A stretch of DNA of 35,471 nucleotides from Planctomycetota bacterium (GTDB lineage Bacteria > Planctomycetota > Phycisphaerae > Sedimentisphaerales > Anaerobacaceae). Positions 24,823 to 34,100 of the stretch are shown piece after piece (position 1 is the stretch's first letter; each line of letters opens with the position of its first letter). The stretch is from NCBI GenBank assembly GCA_013349615.1, contig DUZJ01000033.1, forward strand, positions 1 through 35,471, read 5' to 3'. The translations under genes and the position numbers were made by a program. Under the pieces are notes generated by a model. That model was not told the DNA's origin. It made no database searches and was given only the letters and a program-made list of their open reading frames with translations.

Positions 24823-25233
24823 ATGAGATATTTGGCAATAGATTATGGCGTTAAACACACGGGCCTGGCAATCTGTGACGCCGCGGAGACAATCGCTTCA
24901 CCGATGACTGTAATCCACGGCCAAAATGACTTGCTAAAAAAGATTACGGATATGGTCGAGACCGAAAAGGTCGAAGCAATTGTCATCGGACTGCCTTTGA
25001 ATATGGACGACTCGCAAGGGCCACAGGCAAAGCTTGTCTTCAAATTTGCAGACCAGTTAAAAGCTCATATTGATATCCCCATACACTTTCAGGATGAGCG
25101 ATTGAGCACTTTCAGCGCCGCCGAAAAACTCGCTGCTGCCGATTTTACGAGAGCTAAGAAGAAAAAGCGTCTTGATGCCATTGCCGCCGCAGAAATTCTG
25201 GAGGCCTTCCTCGAAGATAAACGCGCACGATAG
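24823..25233 (+). CDS. ruvX: RuvX/YqgF-type Holliday junction resolvase-like nuclease
   Basis: RNase H-fold nuclease of 136 residues, normal for the family, acting on Holliday junctions and/or in 16S rRNA 5' maturation. Conserved acidic positions are visible: DYG at residues 7-9 (LAIDYGVKHTGLAI), the VIGLPLNMDDSQG loop, DERLST, and the C-terminal KKKKRLDAIAAAEILEAFL with its terminal acidic residues. The start codon follows a heptamer repeat directly. It converges with the SDR gene on the other strand; the 136-base gap between them holds palindromes. Confidence 0.95.
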   Translation: MRYLAIDYGVKHTGLAICDAAETIASPMTVIHGQNDLLKKITDMVETEKVEAIVIGLPLNMDDSQGPQAKLVFKFADQLKAHIDIPIHFQDERLSTFSAAEKLAAADFTRAKKKKRLDAIAAAEILEAFLEDKRAR

Positions 25234-25242
25234 CCGATGTGT

Positions 25243-25314
25243 CAGCCTCAAGTGCAGCTTGTGGATGGCTTCTCCTGCATTCACCATCCCGAAAAGCCTT
25301 CGGCTTTGAGGCTG
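25243..25314. repeat. branched palindromic element between convergent genes
   Basis: Outer arms cagcctcaa (25243-25251) and ttgaggctg (25306-25314) are perfect inverted repeats. Two inner stems lie inside: ggatgg/ccatcc (25263-25268, 25284-25289) and aaagcc/ggctttt-like (25293-25298, 25302-25307). Together they can form a three-way junction in single-stranded nucleic acid. Located between ruvX (+) and the SDR gene (-), so it may terminate transcription in both directions, or be a mobile palindrome. Confidence 0.7.
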
Positions 25315-25332
25315 CCACCCACGGCGACGTTA

Positions 25333-25357
25333 GACGCGATACACATCACGCGATATA
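25333..25357. repeat. degenerate heptamer/14-mer repeat at the SDR 3' end
   Basis: Two related 14-base stretches, acgcgatacacatc and acgcgatataac, each a pair of degenerate heptamers. They sit just outside the stop codon of the minus-strand SDR gene, in the same class as the repeat at 1471, which also lies between convergent genes. Confidence 0.5.
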
Positions 25358-25369
25358 ACTTCCTGTTCT

Positions 25370-26143
25370 TTATAGCGCCGCGACCCAACCTCCGTCCACG
25401 TACAGAATCTGCCCGGTAACAAAGTCGCTGGCACTTGAGGCGAGGAAGACCGCCGCACCAGCGATATCCTCCGGCTGACCCCACCTCTCAACAGGTGTTC
25501 TTGAAAGCACCCACCTGTTAAAATCTTCGTCAGCATGTAGTTTTGCAGTAAGGTCCGTAGTGATAAAACCCGGCCCGATGGCATTTACGTTGATATGGTA
25601 TTTCGCCCACTCCACCGCCAGCGCTCTTGTCACCATCAGCAAGCCGCCCTTGCTGGCCGCGTATGCCGTTGTTGTCGGCCGGGCTCCGTGACACATCAGC
25701 GAGCCGATATTGATAATCTTGCCGCCTTTACCGACCTGCTTTCGGTGCCGACAAAAAGCCTGCGAAATCGCAAACACGGCGGTCATGTTCACCCCGACGA
25801 CCCGGTTCCACGTCTCCAGTTCCACCTCTTCAGCCGGTGCTCGTGCCGTCGTCCCCGCACAATTGACCAGAATATCCACCCCTCCCGTTGTTGAAACTAC
25901 CTCCTCAAAAAGTGCTTCTATTGCCTTTGTGTTTTCAAAATCAAACGAGAACGTCCATACCTTTTTATTGCTGCTTTTTTCGATTTGCCCCTTGGCTGCT
26001 TCAAGTCGGCTTTTATCACGAGCTATTATCGCAATATCGGCCCCGTGCCTTGCCAGACCTTTTGCCACCGCAAGACCGATACCCCTGCTGCCTCCGGTAA
26101 CCAGTGCCGTTTTACCTGATAAACTGAAAAGTTCGCTGTCCAT
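25370..26143 (-). CDS. short-chain dehydrogenase/reductase (SDR)
   Basis: NAD(P)-dependent oxidoreductase of 257 residues, classical SDR length. The nucleotide-binding glycine motif is TGGSRGIG (about residues 16-23), with IARDKSRLEAA after the second strand. NCAGTTARAP matches the NNAG motif. The catalytic Ser, Tyr and Lys are in IGSLM...TTAYAASKGG (S...Y-x3-K), and GPGFITTDL and the C-terminal DGGW are typical. Overall pattern resembles gluconate 5-dehydrogenase/2-deoxy-gluconate 3-dehydrogenase (KduD) types, which would suit carbohydrate metabolism, but the substrate cannot be assigned. It is transcribed away from ruvX's direction (convergent). Confidence 0.92.
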   Translation of the reverse strand: MDSELFSLSGKTALVTGGSRGIGLAVAKGLARHGADIAIIARDKSRLEAAKGQIEKSSNKKVWTFSFDFENTKAIEALFEEVVSTTGGVDILVNCAGTTARAPAEEVELETWNRVVGVNMTAVFAISQAFCRHRKQVGKGGKIINIGSLMCHGARPTTTAYAASKGGLLMVTRALAVEWAKYHINVNAIGPGFITTDLTAKLHADEDFNRWVLSRTPVERWGQPEDIAGAAVFLASSASDFVTGQILYVDGGWVAAL

Positions 26144-26226
26144 ACAAGTATTTCATAGCAAGCAGCTACGCGCTAAAAATGTGCCTCGGCCGAATGTCAC
26201 AATCTCTCACTCAGTTCAAAAACCTG

Positions 26227-26847
26227 TCACGGCCGAATTTTGGTCCTTTCTGCCAGTTCCTTCATCGCGCAGCACTGGACATCTTTATTGTAAAGGTTAC
26301 CATCATTAATCGCGTAAACGTTAAGTGCTTTGCTGTCTACCGCAGCCAGTTGTTCTCTGCGAAGAAGTTCATTAAAACTAAGATTCCGTATCATCACATT
26401 GTTCTTATCATCACTTTTGGTATTCTCAACAACGCCCAACAAAAAAGCCAGCTCTAATATTTCCATACCGCTGTCAACATCTCTGTCTCTTGCTTTGCCA
26501 ATCTCATTTTTCTGCTTCCCTTCGCTGGCTGCGTCAGAAGCCTTGAAATTGAACGTCGGCCCCTCAGTACTTGTCTTTGGTTGTGCTGTTTTTAGGAAAA
26601 TACCACGGTACTTATCTTTTAGTTCTTTGACAGCTTCGATTGGCCGGCCCCGCTGACTATGTGACCTGCCGGCACCTTCAGGCTGGTATTGCTCCTGCGT
26701 TTTGAATCTGTTTGCCCTTGTTTTGATAAGGCTGCCGATACCAACTACCCCCCCAAGAACCACCAGTACCAGTATTTGTATCCAGAATGTATCCTCGCCG
26801 TCCGTAATGCCGGCAAACTGGATTATTTGTGCTAAACAGTAGTTCAT
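26227..26847 (-). CDS. membrane-anchored protein of unknown function (paralogue of the downstream-coordinate neighbour)
   Basis: 206 residues; I do not recognise a family. One membrane segment (about residues 22-42, FWIQILVLVVLGGVVGIGSLI), then a polar, probably flexible stretch (45-120), then a conserved C-terminal domain of about 80 residues: GMEILELAFLLGVVENTKSDDKNNVMIRN, FNELLRREQLAAVDSKALNVYAI and LYNKDVQCCAMKELAERT. The C-terminal domain is shared with the gene at 26974-27351 (see there). The two genes are neighbours on the same strand, so they arose by tandem duplication. No clear Shine-Dalgarno is seen upstream of ATG 26847. A helical, acidic C-terminal domain suggests protein-protein contacts, nothing more specific. 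Confidence 0.7.
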   Translation of the reverse strand: MNYCLAQIIQFAGITDGEDTFWIQILVLVVLGGVVGIGSLIKTRANRFKTQEQYQPEGAGRSHSQRGRPIEAVKELKDKYRGIFLKTAQPKTSTEGPTFNFKASDAASEGKQKNEIGKARDRDVDSGMEILELAFLLGVVENTKSDDKNNVMIRNLSFNELLRREQLAAVDSKALNVYAINDGNLYNKDVQCCAMKELAERTKIRP

Positions 26848-26973
26848 ACTTGCTTGTAAGCCGTTTCTTCGCTTGGAATGTAACCGGGGCCGAATCGGTC
26901 AGACAAACGCCTTCAGCGTAGAAGGAAAACTTCAGAACTCTGTTACAATCAAGCCGCTGCTGACCTTCCCTGC

Positions 26974-27351
26974 TCAGCTGCTATCTTTACCCTTGCGAAG
27001 TGTTCTTTCTGTCATTTTCTTCATTGCTTCGCACTGGATGTCCTTACCGTAGAGATTACTCTCGTCAATCGTGTACACCTTCATTGCACTGCTGTCTATT
27101 GTATCCAGTTGTTCTCTGCGAAGCAGCTCATTAAAAACGAGCTTGCGCATCGTCACATCGTTCTTATCATCGCCCTTGGTATGCTCGACGACACTCAGCA
27201 GAAAATCCAGCTCTAACATTTCCATACCGCCGGCTAAGTCTCTATCTTTGCCCGGCTCTGCGCCGGCGCTTTTACCCGAACCTCGAACCTCCACAATTTT
27301 ACCAGGCCCCGTCCTTTTCGTCTCGACTTTCTTTTCGTCATTCCAAGCCAT
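26974..27351 (-). CDS. small soluble protein of unknown function (tandem paralogue)
   Basis: 125 residues from ATG 27351, chosen because GGAGG lies 8 bases upstream; a TTG five codons earlier is in frame but overlaps that site. Not a family I recognise. A charged N-terminal 45 residues (MAWNDEKKVETKRTGPGK...) leads to a domain nearly identical in pattern to the neighbour's: GMEMLELDFLLSVVEHTKGDDKNDVTMRK, FNELLRREQLDTIDSSAMKVYTI, LYGKDIQCEAMKKMTERT. It lacks the membrane segment of the paralogue. It is probably transcribed before the paralogue (same strand, 126 bases apart). Confidence 0.72.
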   Translation of the reverse strand: MAWNDEKKVETKRTGPGKIVEVRGSGKSAGAEPGKDRDLAGGMEMLELDFLLSVVEHTKGDDKNDVTMRKLVFNELLRREQLDTIDSSAMKVYTIDESNLYGKDIQCEAMKKMTERTLRKGKDSS

Positions 27352-27366
27352 TGTTTGAACCTCCAA

Positions 27367-27758
27367 TATTCAACAAAAATCCAATTACTTAAGTCTGGTT
27401 ATTTTCTTAGAATTCCTTAACATCATAAGCCAGGTTGTCTAAAACAGACACCATTATATACTTATTCTATCGGTCAACAAAGTAAAAGCGGCCCAAAATT
27501 TTTCTTTTCATCCCCACGCAGGTGGGCATTAGGTTTTTCAAATGTTTATTTGGGTGGTGTTTTACCTCCACGCTGTTCCTGGGGCTTTACCTTTGTTGTC
27601 CATCGTCTATCGTCTGTCCTCCGCCATTTGTCGTCGGTCTTAATTATTTGGCATCCAGATGCTGTCCGCTTGTTTATTTTACCCCGAATCCCTAAATGAG
27701 ACCAAAAATCGAGGATTTACGCTCGCTGAAAATTTTGGCAAAAAAATTAAAAAAATAC
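27367..27758. other. non-coding region upstream of the RND operon
   Basis: About 390 bases between divergent genes with no credible ORF. It holds a short hairpin cccacgcaggtggg (about 27513-27526), a heptamer repeat (27594-27642) and an A/T-rich stretch that ends at the promoter. No tRNA or other RNA gene was recognised. Confidence 0.6.
27594..27642. repeat. seven-unit heptamer tandem repeat
   Basis: Consecutive heptamers tgttgtc, catcgtc, tatcgtc, tgtcctc, cgccatt, tgtcgtc, ggtctta. The consensus trtcgtc is clear in most copies. It is the longest heptamer run in the window and lies in a non-coding region. Confidence 0.8.
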
Positions 27759-27787
27759 TTGACATATTCAAACAAATGTTTTAAACT
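27759..27787 (+). promoter_or_regulatory. sigma-70-type promoter of the tetR-RND operon
   Basis: The -35 box TTGACA (27759-27764) matches the consensus exactly. A 17-base spacer leads to the -10 box TAAACT (27782-27787), 4 of 6 matches. It lies 33 bases before the tetR start codon and is the only strong promoter visible in front of the operon. Confidence 0.78.
27767..27784. promoter_or_regulatory. probable TetR operator between the -35 and -10 boxes
   Basis: Imperfect palindrome ttcaaaca-aa-tgttttaa, 18 bases with one mismatched pair. It overlaps the spacer and -10 of the operon promoter, where a bound repressor would block RNA polymerase. This suits autorepression by the TetR protein encoded next. 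Confidence 0.62.
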
Positions 27788-27819
27788 CTTGTATAAAACG
27801 ACTGTTTAGGAGCTCTTAT

Positions 27820-28494
27820 ATGGCGATTTCAGCTCAAAAAGAAGGAAATTCAGCTTCCGATAAACCCGTTCAGGACAGGCTGCTCGACGCCGCAGAACAG
27901 CTTTTCTCAGAGCATGGTTTTGAGGGCACGAGTGTTCGCGATATCGCCGCCGTCGCTGGCTGCAATATCGCTGCCGTGAACTACTATTTTGGCGGCAAAG
28001 ACAAGTTGTACACCGAGGTCTGGCGACGTCATTTGCTGCAAATGCGAGATGCCCGTCTGCAAGCAATTGAGCAGGTAATGTTTGAAAGCGGCGGCAAACC
28101 ATCCTTGGAGGATTTGCTCCGGTCGTTCGCAAACGCGTTTGTTGGGTCGTTCAGGGATGAAAGCAGATCCCGTCGGTTTATGAATCTTATGGCCCGGGAA
28201 ATGATTGACCAGCGAGTATCCGTCAATTTGTTCGTTGATGAAGTCGTCAAGCCTACTATGGGTGCCGTACGGGGGGCTTTGTTGAGAGCCTGTCCAGGTT
28301 TGGAAGAGTCGAGGATTCCATTGCTTATAGTTTTTCTTGTCGGACAATTAATGCATGTCGTCCACATAAAAGCCATGTTTGACCAGACCGAAATGGCAGA
28401 AATGCCGGCTTTCGACCTAAATGAGGCAGTTGACGATGTTGTCAAATTCTCCGCTGCCGGGATTCGCGCTTATGCCGAAGGAGAAACTGAATGA
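27820..28494 (+). CDS. TetR/AcrR family transcriptional repressor
   Basis: Local repressor of the efflux operon, 224 residues. The N-terminal TetR helix-turn-helix (about residues 18-65) reads RLLDAAEQLFSEHGFEGTSVRDIAAVAGCNIAAVNYYFGGKDKLYTEVW, a textbook match. The C-terminal ligand domain resembles the CerR/DUF1956-type (FRDESRSRRFMNLMAREM). Start ATG 27820 has AGGAG at 27808-27812. Its stop overlaps the next gene's start (ATGA at 28491), so it is the first gene of the operon and probably autoregulates through the palindrome at 27767. Confidence 0.94.
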   Translation: MAISAQKEGNSASDKPVQDRLLDAAEQLFSEHGFEGTSVRDIAAVAGCNIAAVNYYFGGKDKLYTEVWRRHLLQMRDARLQAIEQVMFESGGKPSLEDLLRSFANAFVGSFRDESRSRRFMNLMAREMIDQRVSVNLFVDEVVKPTMGAVRGALLRACPGLEESRIPLLIVFLVGQLMHVVHIKAMFDQTEMAEMPAFDLNEAVDDVVKFSAAGIRAYAEGETE

Positions 28495-30029
28495 AACTGT
28501 TATGGCAGAAATGTAATCGTTTTGTGCTTGGTGTGCTGATAGCTTTGCCATTGGCAGGCTGTGTCAGCAATGAGAAATTATATAAAGAGGTAGGTCTATC
28601 CAGAGAGGCTGCATATCAGCAGTGGAAGAATCGCAAGGAACGTGAGGAGTGGCCTGAAACGCATGTAAGCGGAGAGTTAAGTGTCGAAGATTGTCTGAAG
28701 CTGGCCATGGTAAACAATAAAGTTCTACAGCACGTCCTCGAAGAAAAGGAAATTGCTCGCGGCAAGCGTCTAAAATCGTATTCGGCAATTTTGCCTAAGA
28801 TTGGCCTTTCAGCAGATTATAAGCGGCTTGATAAGGTTTCGTCTATGACTATTCCTGCTATTCCTGGCCTTGGTTCTGGTGGAAAAATCACGATGGGTGA
28901 CGTGGATAATTATTCGGTTGGTCTCACGGTTACTCAGCCGGTTTTTGCCGGTGGGTCAATAATAGCTGAGATACAGACCGCGAAATTATTTTCCCTGCTT
29001 ACCGACCAGACTGTTCGAGCAGCGGTTCAGGACTTAATTTATGCCGCGCATCATTACTATTACGATGTTTTGCTCAGCCAACATTTACTGGAAATTAGCG
29101 CCGACGCCGTTCGGTCTGCTCAAGCGCATCTTGAAAGTGTTAAACAAAAACGGCAGGGCGGTGTCGTGTCTGATTTTGACGTTCTGCGTGCCGAAGTGGA
29201 ACTTTCGAATTTCCAGGCTAAATTGATACAGAACAAAAATGCAGTCAATGTAGTGAAAGCTAACTTGCTTAAGGTGATGGGTGTTTCGCAAGATAGTGAT
29301 GTTACTCTTTCTGATAAGCTGGTTTATGGTCCTATAAACGTAACAATGGAAGAAGCGGTTAAGGCTGCTTACCTAAATCGACCCGATTTATTTGGACGTG
29401 AGTTTAACGAAAAGTATCAGGCCGAATTACTCAAGATTGTCCGGAGTTGGTATTGGCCGGTTATAAGCGGCTTTTACAGCAATGTCTGGTCGAATCCGGA
29501 CCCGCACAGTGCGATGAAGATTGAATGGGGGCATGCCTGGCAGGCCGGGCTTATGGCTACACTATCCATATTTGACGGTTTTAGGCGAGAGGGTGAGATC
29601 ATACAGCAGAAAGCACGCCTGAAGCAGGCGAAGATAGACTTAGCGGATGCCGAGGAAACCGCTTTGTTCGAGTTGACCAAGGCGTTAGTGACTATCGAGG
29701 ATGCGGAGGAGTTCATCCAGTCGCAGAAGTTGAACCTTACCAGGGCAGAACAAGGCCTGCAAGTCGTGGAACAAAGTTATAGAGGGGGTGTGAACACACA
29801 GGTTGAGGTGATCGATGCTCAGGCAGCTTTAACGACGGCAAGGGTAAACTATTACCAGGCTATATACTCGCACATAATTGCCAAATTGGATTTGCAGAAA
29901 GCGATGGGAATCCTGGCCGCGTTTGAAGCTGCTGAACCCGAAGTCCAGGCGAAGAATGACGAATTAAGCATTGCCGAAGAAAAGGCTTCAACGGCATTTG
30001 TTAAGGTAGAACTGGAGCGGACAAAATGA
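28491..30029 (+). CDS. TolC-family outer membrane efflux protein, lipoprotein type
   Basis: Outer membrane channel of the tripartite pump, 512 residues. The N-terminus is a lipoprotein signal (VLGVLIALPLAGCVSNE, lipobox LAGC at about residues 21-24). The two long coiled-coil halves of TolC proteins are visible, with repeats of the type VRSAQAHLESVKQKRQGGVVSDFDVLRAEVELSNFQAKL and LTRAEQGLQVVEQSYRGGVNTQVEVIDAQAALTTARVNYYQAIYSHIIAKLDLQKAMG. Translation is coupled on both sides by ATGA overlaps (28491 and 30026). Confidence 0.93.
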   Translation: MKLLWQKCNRFVLGVLIALPLAGCVSNEKLYKEVGLSREAAYQQWKNRKEREEWPETHVSGELSVEDCLKLAMVNNKVLQHVLEEKEIARGKRLKSYSAILPKIGLSADYKRLDKVSSMTIPAIPGLGSGGKITMGDVDNYSVGLTVTQPVFAGGSIIAEIQTAKLFSLLTDQTVRAAVQDLIYAAHHYYYDVLLSQHLLEISADAVRSAQAHLESVKQKRQGGVVSDFDVLRAEVELSNFQAKLIQNKNAVNVVKANLLKVMGVSQDSDVTLSDKLVYGPINVTMEEAVKAAYLNRPDLFGREFNEKYQAELLKIVRSWYWPVISGFYSNVWSNPDPHSAMKIEWGHAWQAGLMATLSIFDGFRREGEIIQQKARLKQAKIDLADAEETALFELTKALVTIEDAEEFIQSQKLNLTRAEQGLQVVEQSYRGGVNTQVEVIDAQAALTTARVNYYQAIYSHIIAKLDLQKAMGILAAFEAAEPEVQAKNDELSIAEEKASTAFVKVELERTK

Positions 30030-31198
30030 AAAATGTTAGAAGGATTATATATTGGATAGCAGCGGTGGTTTTGGTTCTTATTACCTTTTGGTTTGGGTAT
30101 ATGCGCAAGTCCGCGGGAATTCCAGAAAAGAAGAAAATTGTTCCGGTCGAGATTGAAACTGTAAGCACCGGCCCGATAGAGGAAACGATAGAGATGACTG
30201 GCTGGATAAAGGCCAACCATGTTGTCGATGTAGCTTCCAAAGTGGCAGGAAGAGTCGAGTCCCTGTATGTTCTTTCAGATGGGGAGGATTTGGTTGCGGT
30301 TGAAGAGGGTGTCTCGGTTAAAAAGGGACAACAGGTTGCCGTTATAGACCATGACGTTTATCTGGCGCTGGTGGCTGCTGCCGGGGCCAGTATGAAAGCC
30401 AGCGAGGTGGAGCTTAATGATGCGGAGCGTGAAAAGAAGCGTATTGTTGCCTTATTTGAAGGCGGCTCAGCTACCGAGCAGAGCAGAGACAAAGCAATAA
30501 CTGCAGCGGAACTGGCGACGGCAATGTTGGCGCTGGCTAAGTCTAATTTGGAACTTGCGCAAATAAATCTGCGTGAATCAACCATTACCTCTCCCATTGA
30601 TGGGATAATCACCGCAAAACATATTGACCAGGGGAATATGATTAGGACAGGCGACCGGATTGTTACTGTTGCCGATATGGAAACGGTGAAGGTAATTGTT
30701 GCTGTTGCGGAAAAATATGGGGCCGCAGTTACCGTCGGGACGCCTGTGAAAATCCGAGTCGACGCATTTCCGGAAAGAGTGTTTGATAATAAGGTATATT
30801 CAATCTATCCGGCTCTTGATGCACTTACCCACACGATGCAGGTTGAGATACGTCTCAAGAATGATGAATTGCTGATGAAACCAGGCATGTTTGCAAGGGT
30901 GACTTTAATTACAAAACGCAAAGATGATGTTGTTGTTATACCCCGAGATGTTGTTCTTGGCGGCAAGATTGACAAGCCTTACGTATATGTAGTGGATTCC
31001 GGCGAAACGGAGGCAGACAACCCCGTGAAAGTGGAACAGGTTGCCCGAAAGCGGTTCGTTGAGATTGGTATAAAGCAAGCCGACAGATATGAAATCATTA
31101 ATGGGTTGAGAAAAGGACAGACGCTTGTCGTTAATGGGATGAATTATTTAGCCGACGGGATGAGTGTCGAGATTGTACGAATAGAGGATATCAAATGA
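30026..31198 (+). CDS. RND efflux periplasmic adaptor (membrane fusion protein)
   Basis: 390 residues. A single N-terminal membrane segment (about residues 7-25, YWIAAVVLVLITFWFGY) precedes the HlyD/AcrA-like fold: ETIEMTGWIKANHVVDVASKVAGRVESLYV (lipoyl half), GVSVKKGQQVAVIDHDVY, an alpha-hairpin (about 110-170, with AEREKKR...SNLELAQINLRES), then the second lipoyl half TSPIDGIITAKHIDQGNMIRTGDRIVTVAD and beta-barrel segments. It bridges the TolC-type channel and the RND pump encoded next, with ATGA overlaps on both sides. Confidence 0.94.
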   Translation: MKNVRRIIYWIAAVVLVLITFWFGYMRKSAGIPEKKKIVPVEIETVSTGPIEETIEMTGWIKANHVVDVASKVAGRVESLYVLSDGEDLVAVEEGVSVKKGQQVAVIDHDVYLALVAAAGASMKASEVELNDAEREKKRIVALFEGGSATEQSRDKAITAAELATAMLALAKSNLELAQINLRESTITSPIDGIITAKHIDQGNMIRTGDRIVTVADMETVKVIVAVAEKYGAAVTVGTPVKIRVDAFPERVFDNKVYSIYPALDALTHTMQVEIRLKNDELLMKPGMFARVTLITKRKDDVVVIPRDVVLGGKIDKPYVYVVDSGETEADNPVKVEQVARKRFVEIGIKQADRYEIINGLRKGQTLVVNGMNYLADGMSVEIVRIEDIK

Positions 31199-34100
31199 AG
31201 CTTGCACAATTATCCGTAAACAGGCCGGTAACCACCTTGATGATATTTGTCGCCATCGTAGTTTTAGGTCTCGTGTCGATGTCGATGCTGGGATTGGACT
31301 TGATGCCGGAGCTGGAAATACCGTCTGTTTCGGTTATGACTGCGTACCAGGGGGCAGGCCCGGAAGAAGTGGAGACACTGATAACTGAGCTGATGGAGGA
31401 TACGCTCAGTACCATCTCCGGAGTTGATGAAGTAATTTCAGTCTCCAAAGAGGGATTGTCGGCGGTAACGTTGAGATTTGAGTGGGGCGAGAAAATTGAT
31501 GAAAGTATCAACGATGTCCGTGAAAAGATTGATATGATTAGGGAGCGACTGCCCGAAGAAGCTGAAAATCCCGTTATTTTCAAGTTCGATCTTGCAATGA
31601 TGCCGATTTTGATTATTGCGATTACGGCAGAGGACAGTTATCCGAACCTGCAGGATATAGTTGATGACGAGATAGTTGACCCGCTGAAACGTGTTAAAGG
31701 AGTTGCTTCGGCTACAGCAGCTGGTGGTTTGGTCCGTCAGGTTCGCGTTGATATCGACCGCGACAGGCTGGCGGCTATGAATTTATCGATTGCGCAGGTA
31801 AATTCAGCCCTTGCCGCTCAAAACATCAGCACTCCAGGCGGAAACATAAAGACCGGTTACAAGGACTATCTCTTGCGAACACCTGAGGAATTTTCCAGCC
31901 CGGAAGAGGTTGCGGAAGTTGTTGTTGCTCGGCGAAACGGTATACCTGTAAAGTTAAAAGACATTGCCGACGTAAGAGATTTCTTCAAAGAACGCACGTA
32001 TGAGGTGCGCATGAACAGTCAAAAGGCAATGGCTGTGTTTGTTCAAAAGCAAAGTGGGGAAAATACCGTCGATGTAGCGCGGGCGGTCATAGAGAAACTT
32101 CAGCAGATAAAGGAGAATTTGCCGCCGGATGTTAAACCGAATATCGTTTTCGATAATTCCGATTTTATTTTGGCCTCCGTAGCCAATTTACGAAATACGG
32201 TTTTTTGGGCCGTGTTTTTTGTCTTTATGGTGCTTCTTTTTTTCCTCAGAGACCTTAGGGCTGCCATTATAGTTGCTGTCGCAATTCCCACGTCGCTGAT
32301 TATTACCTTTCTGTTGATGTGGTTGGCAGATTATACGATTAATACCGATTCGCTGGCCAGTGTCGCCGTTGCGGTTGGGCTGGTCGTTGATAATGCTATT
32401 GTTGTCGTTGACAACATAAATCGACATCGAAGTAAAGGGCAGAGGCCGAAGGAAGGTGCCATTTTTGGGGCCAATGAAGTAGGGGTGGCTGTTATTGCCT
32501 CAACACTGACGACAATTTCCATTTTTGCTCCCATTATCTTTGTCGGCGGTATTACTGCTATCATATTCGGACAATTCGCTGCCATTGTTACAATGGCTTT
32601 GGTTGCTTCACTGTTTACGGCTCTTATGCTTGTTCCGATGCTCTGTTCAAAATTTCTGATTGTGCGCAATCCAGGCTCATCAAAGTCAATATTGGACTTG
32701 TTTTTCAATCTGGGTGAGAAAGTTTTAACGAAAACCGAAAACTTGTACATAAAGTTCCTGGACTGGTCACTGGTGAATCGAAAAACGGTTTTTATTTCAT
32801 GTGCCCTTTTCTTTGTCTGGAGTATCGGGATTGTCGGTTTTATCGGCACTGAATTTTTCCCTGAACAGGACCAGAATCGGTTGTCGGCAAATTATGAATT
32901 GCCCATCGGAACGCGTTATGAGCGCACCGGAGTCGTAGCGCAGCAGTTGCAGACTATATTGGAAAATGATGTTCCGGAGAGGCAGCACAGTTTCATACGT
33001 TGGGGCGTCTTTGGTGGTGGCGGTTCACACTATGCTACGGAAGAGGAGAGTTATAAAGGTATCCTGTATGTCAGATTGAAACCTAAAAAGCAGCGCGACG
33101 CCTCGCCAAATGACTTGATAAAGCGACTTCGCAGTATCACAGGCAGGATACCGGGAGTTACTATTCGCTATAGTGCCGAGGACCCGCTTGAAGCAATGAT
33201 GTTTGGTGCCGGCGGAAAACTGGCTGTCGAACTTTACGGCCATGATATGGATGAAGCCAGGGTGTACGCCGAGGCTGTTAAGGCGGCAATGGAAAAGGTT
33301 GAAGGAGTCGAGGATGTGCAGATCAGCCGAAAGGAAGAAAAGCCGGAGGTTAAAGTCATTATTGACAGGGAAAAGGCATCTAAGTTCGGGCTTGATGTCA
33401 GGACTATTGGTAAGCAGATTGAGACTTTTTTTGCAGGCACTACCGCAACCAGATACCGCGAAGGCGGAGATGAATATGATGTAGAAGTTCGACTCCAGGC
33501 TCAGGATAGAGACAGGCTCGAAGACTTGCGGGATGTGTCTATTGGTTTACCTGATGGTGAGCAGATTAGCCTGGCTAATATCGCCGATGTCGAACACGGT
33601 CTGGGACCGACCAAGATTGAACGAAAAGACCAGGAACGTTATATTACGGTTTCCGCTGAAATCAGCAGAAGAGACCTTGGCTCAGTGGCCAGGGACGTTA
33701 GAAAAGCGATTGATAAGATTCCCGCACCGCCGGGTTTTAGTTATAAGGTTGCCGGTGCTGAGAAAGAAAAGAAGGAAGCGTTCAGACTGTTGATTATAGC
33801 TGTAGGCTTGGGAATGGTTCTGGTATATATGGTGATGGCTTCGCAGTTTGAGTCTTTGCGTGACCCATTTATCATATTTTTTTCGATACCCTTTGGTATT
33901 GTCGGGGTAATCATTGCGTTGGCATTGGCCGGACAGGCAATGAGTGTTATTAGTTTTCTGGCATTGATTATGATGGTTGGTATTGTAGTAAATGACGGGA
34001 TTGTTCTCATAAGTTTTATAGGCATACTTCGCCGCCGTGGTCTTAGTGTCTATTCGGCAATCATTGAAGGGGGACGCAGCAGAATGCGACCTGTGATATG

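Noticed and set aside
25710..26309. 199-residue plus-strand ORF
   Set aside because: It is antisense to the SDR gene with its full set of motifs; the translation is rich in Ser, Pro and Leu and has no family pattern.
27367..27758. tRNA or small RNA gene
   Set aside because: No cloverleaf or T-loop motif is seen; only a short hairpin and the heptamer repeat are evident.
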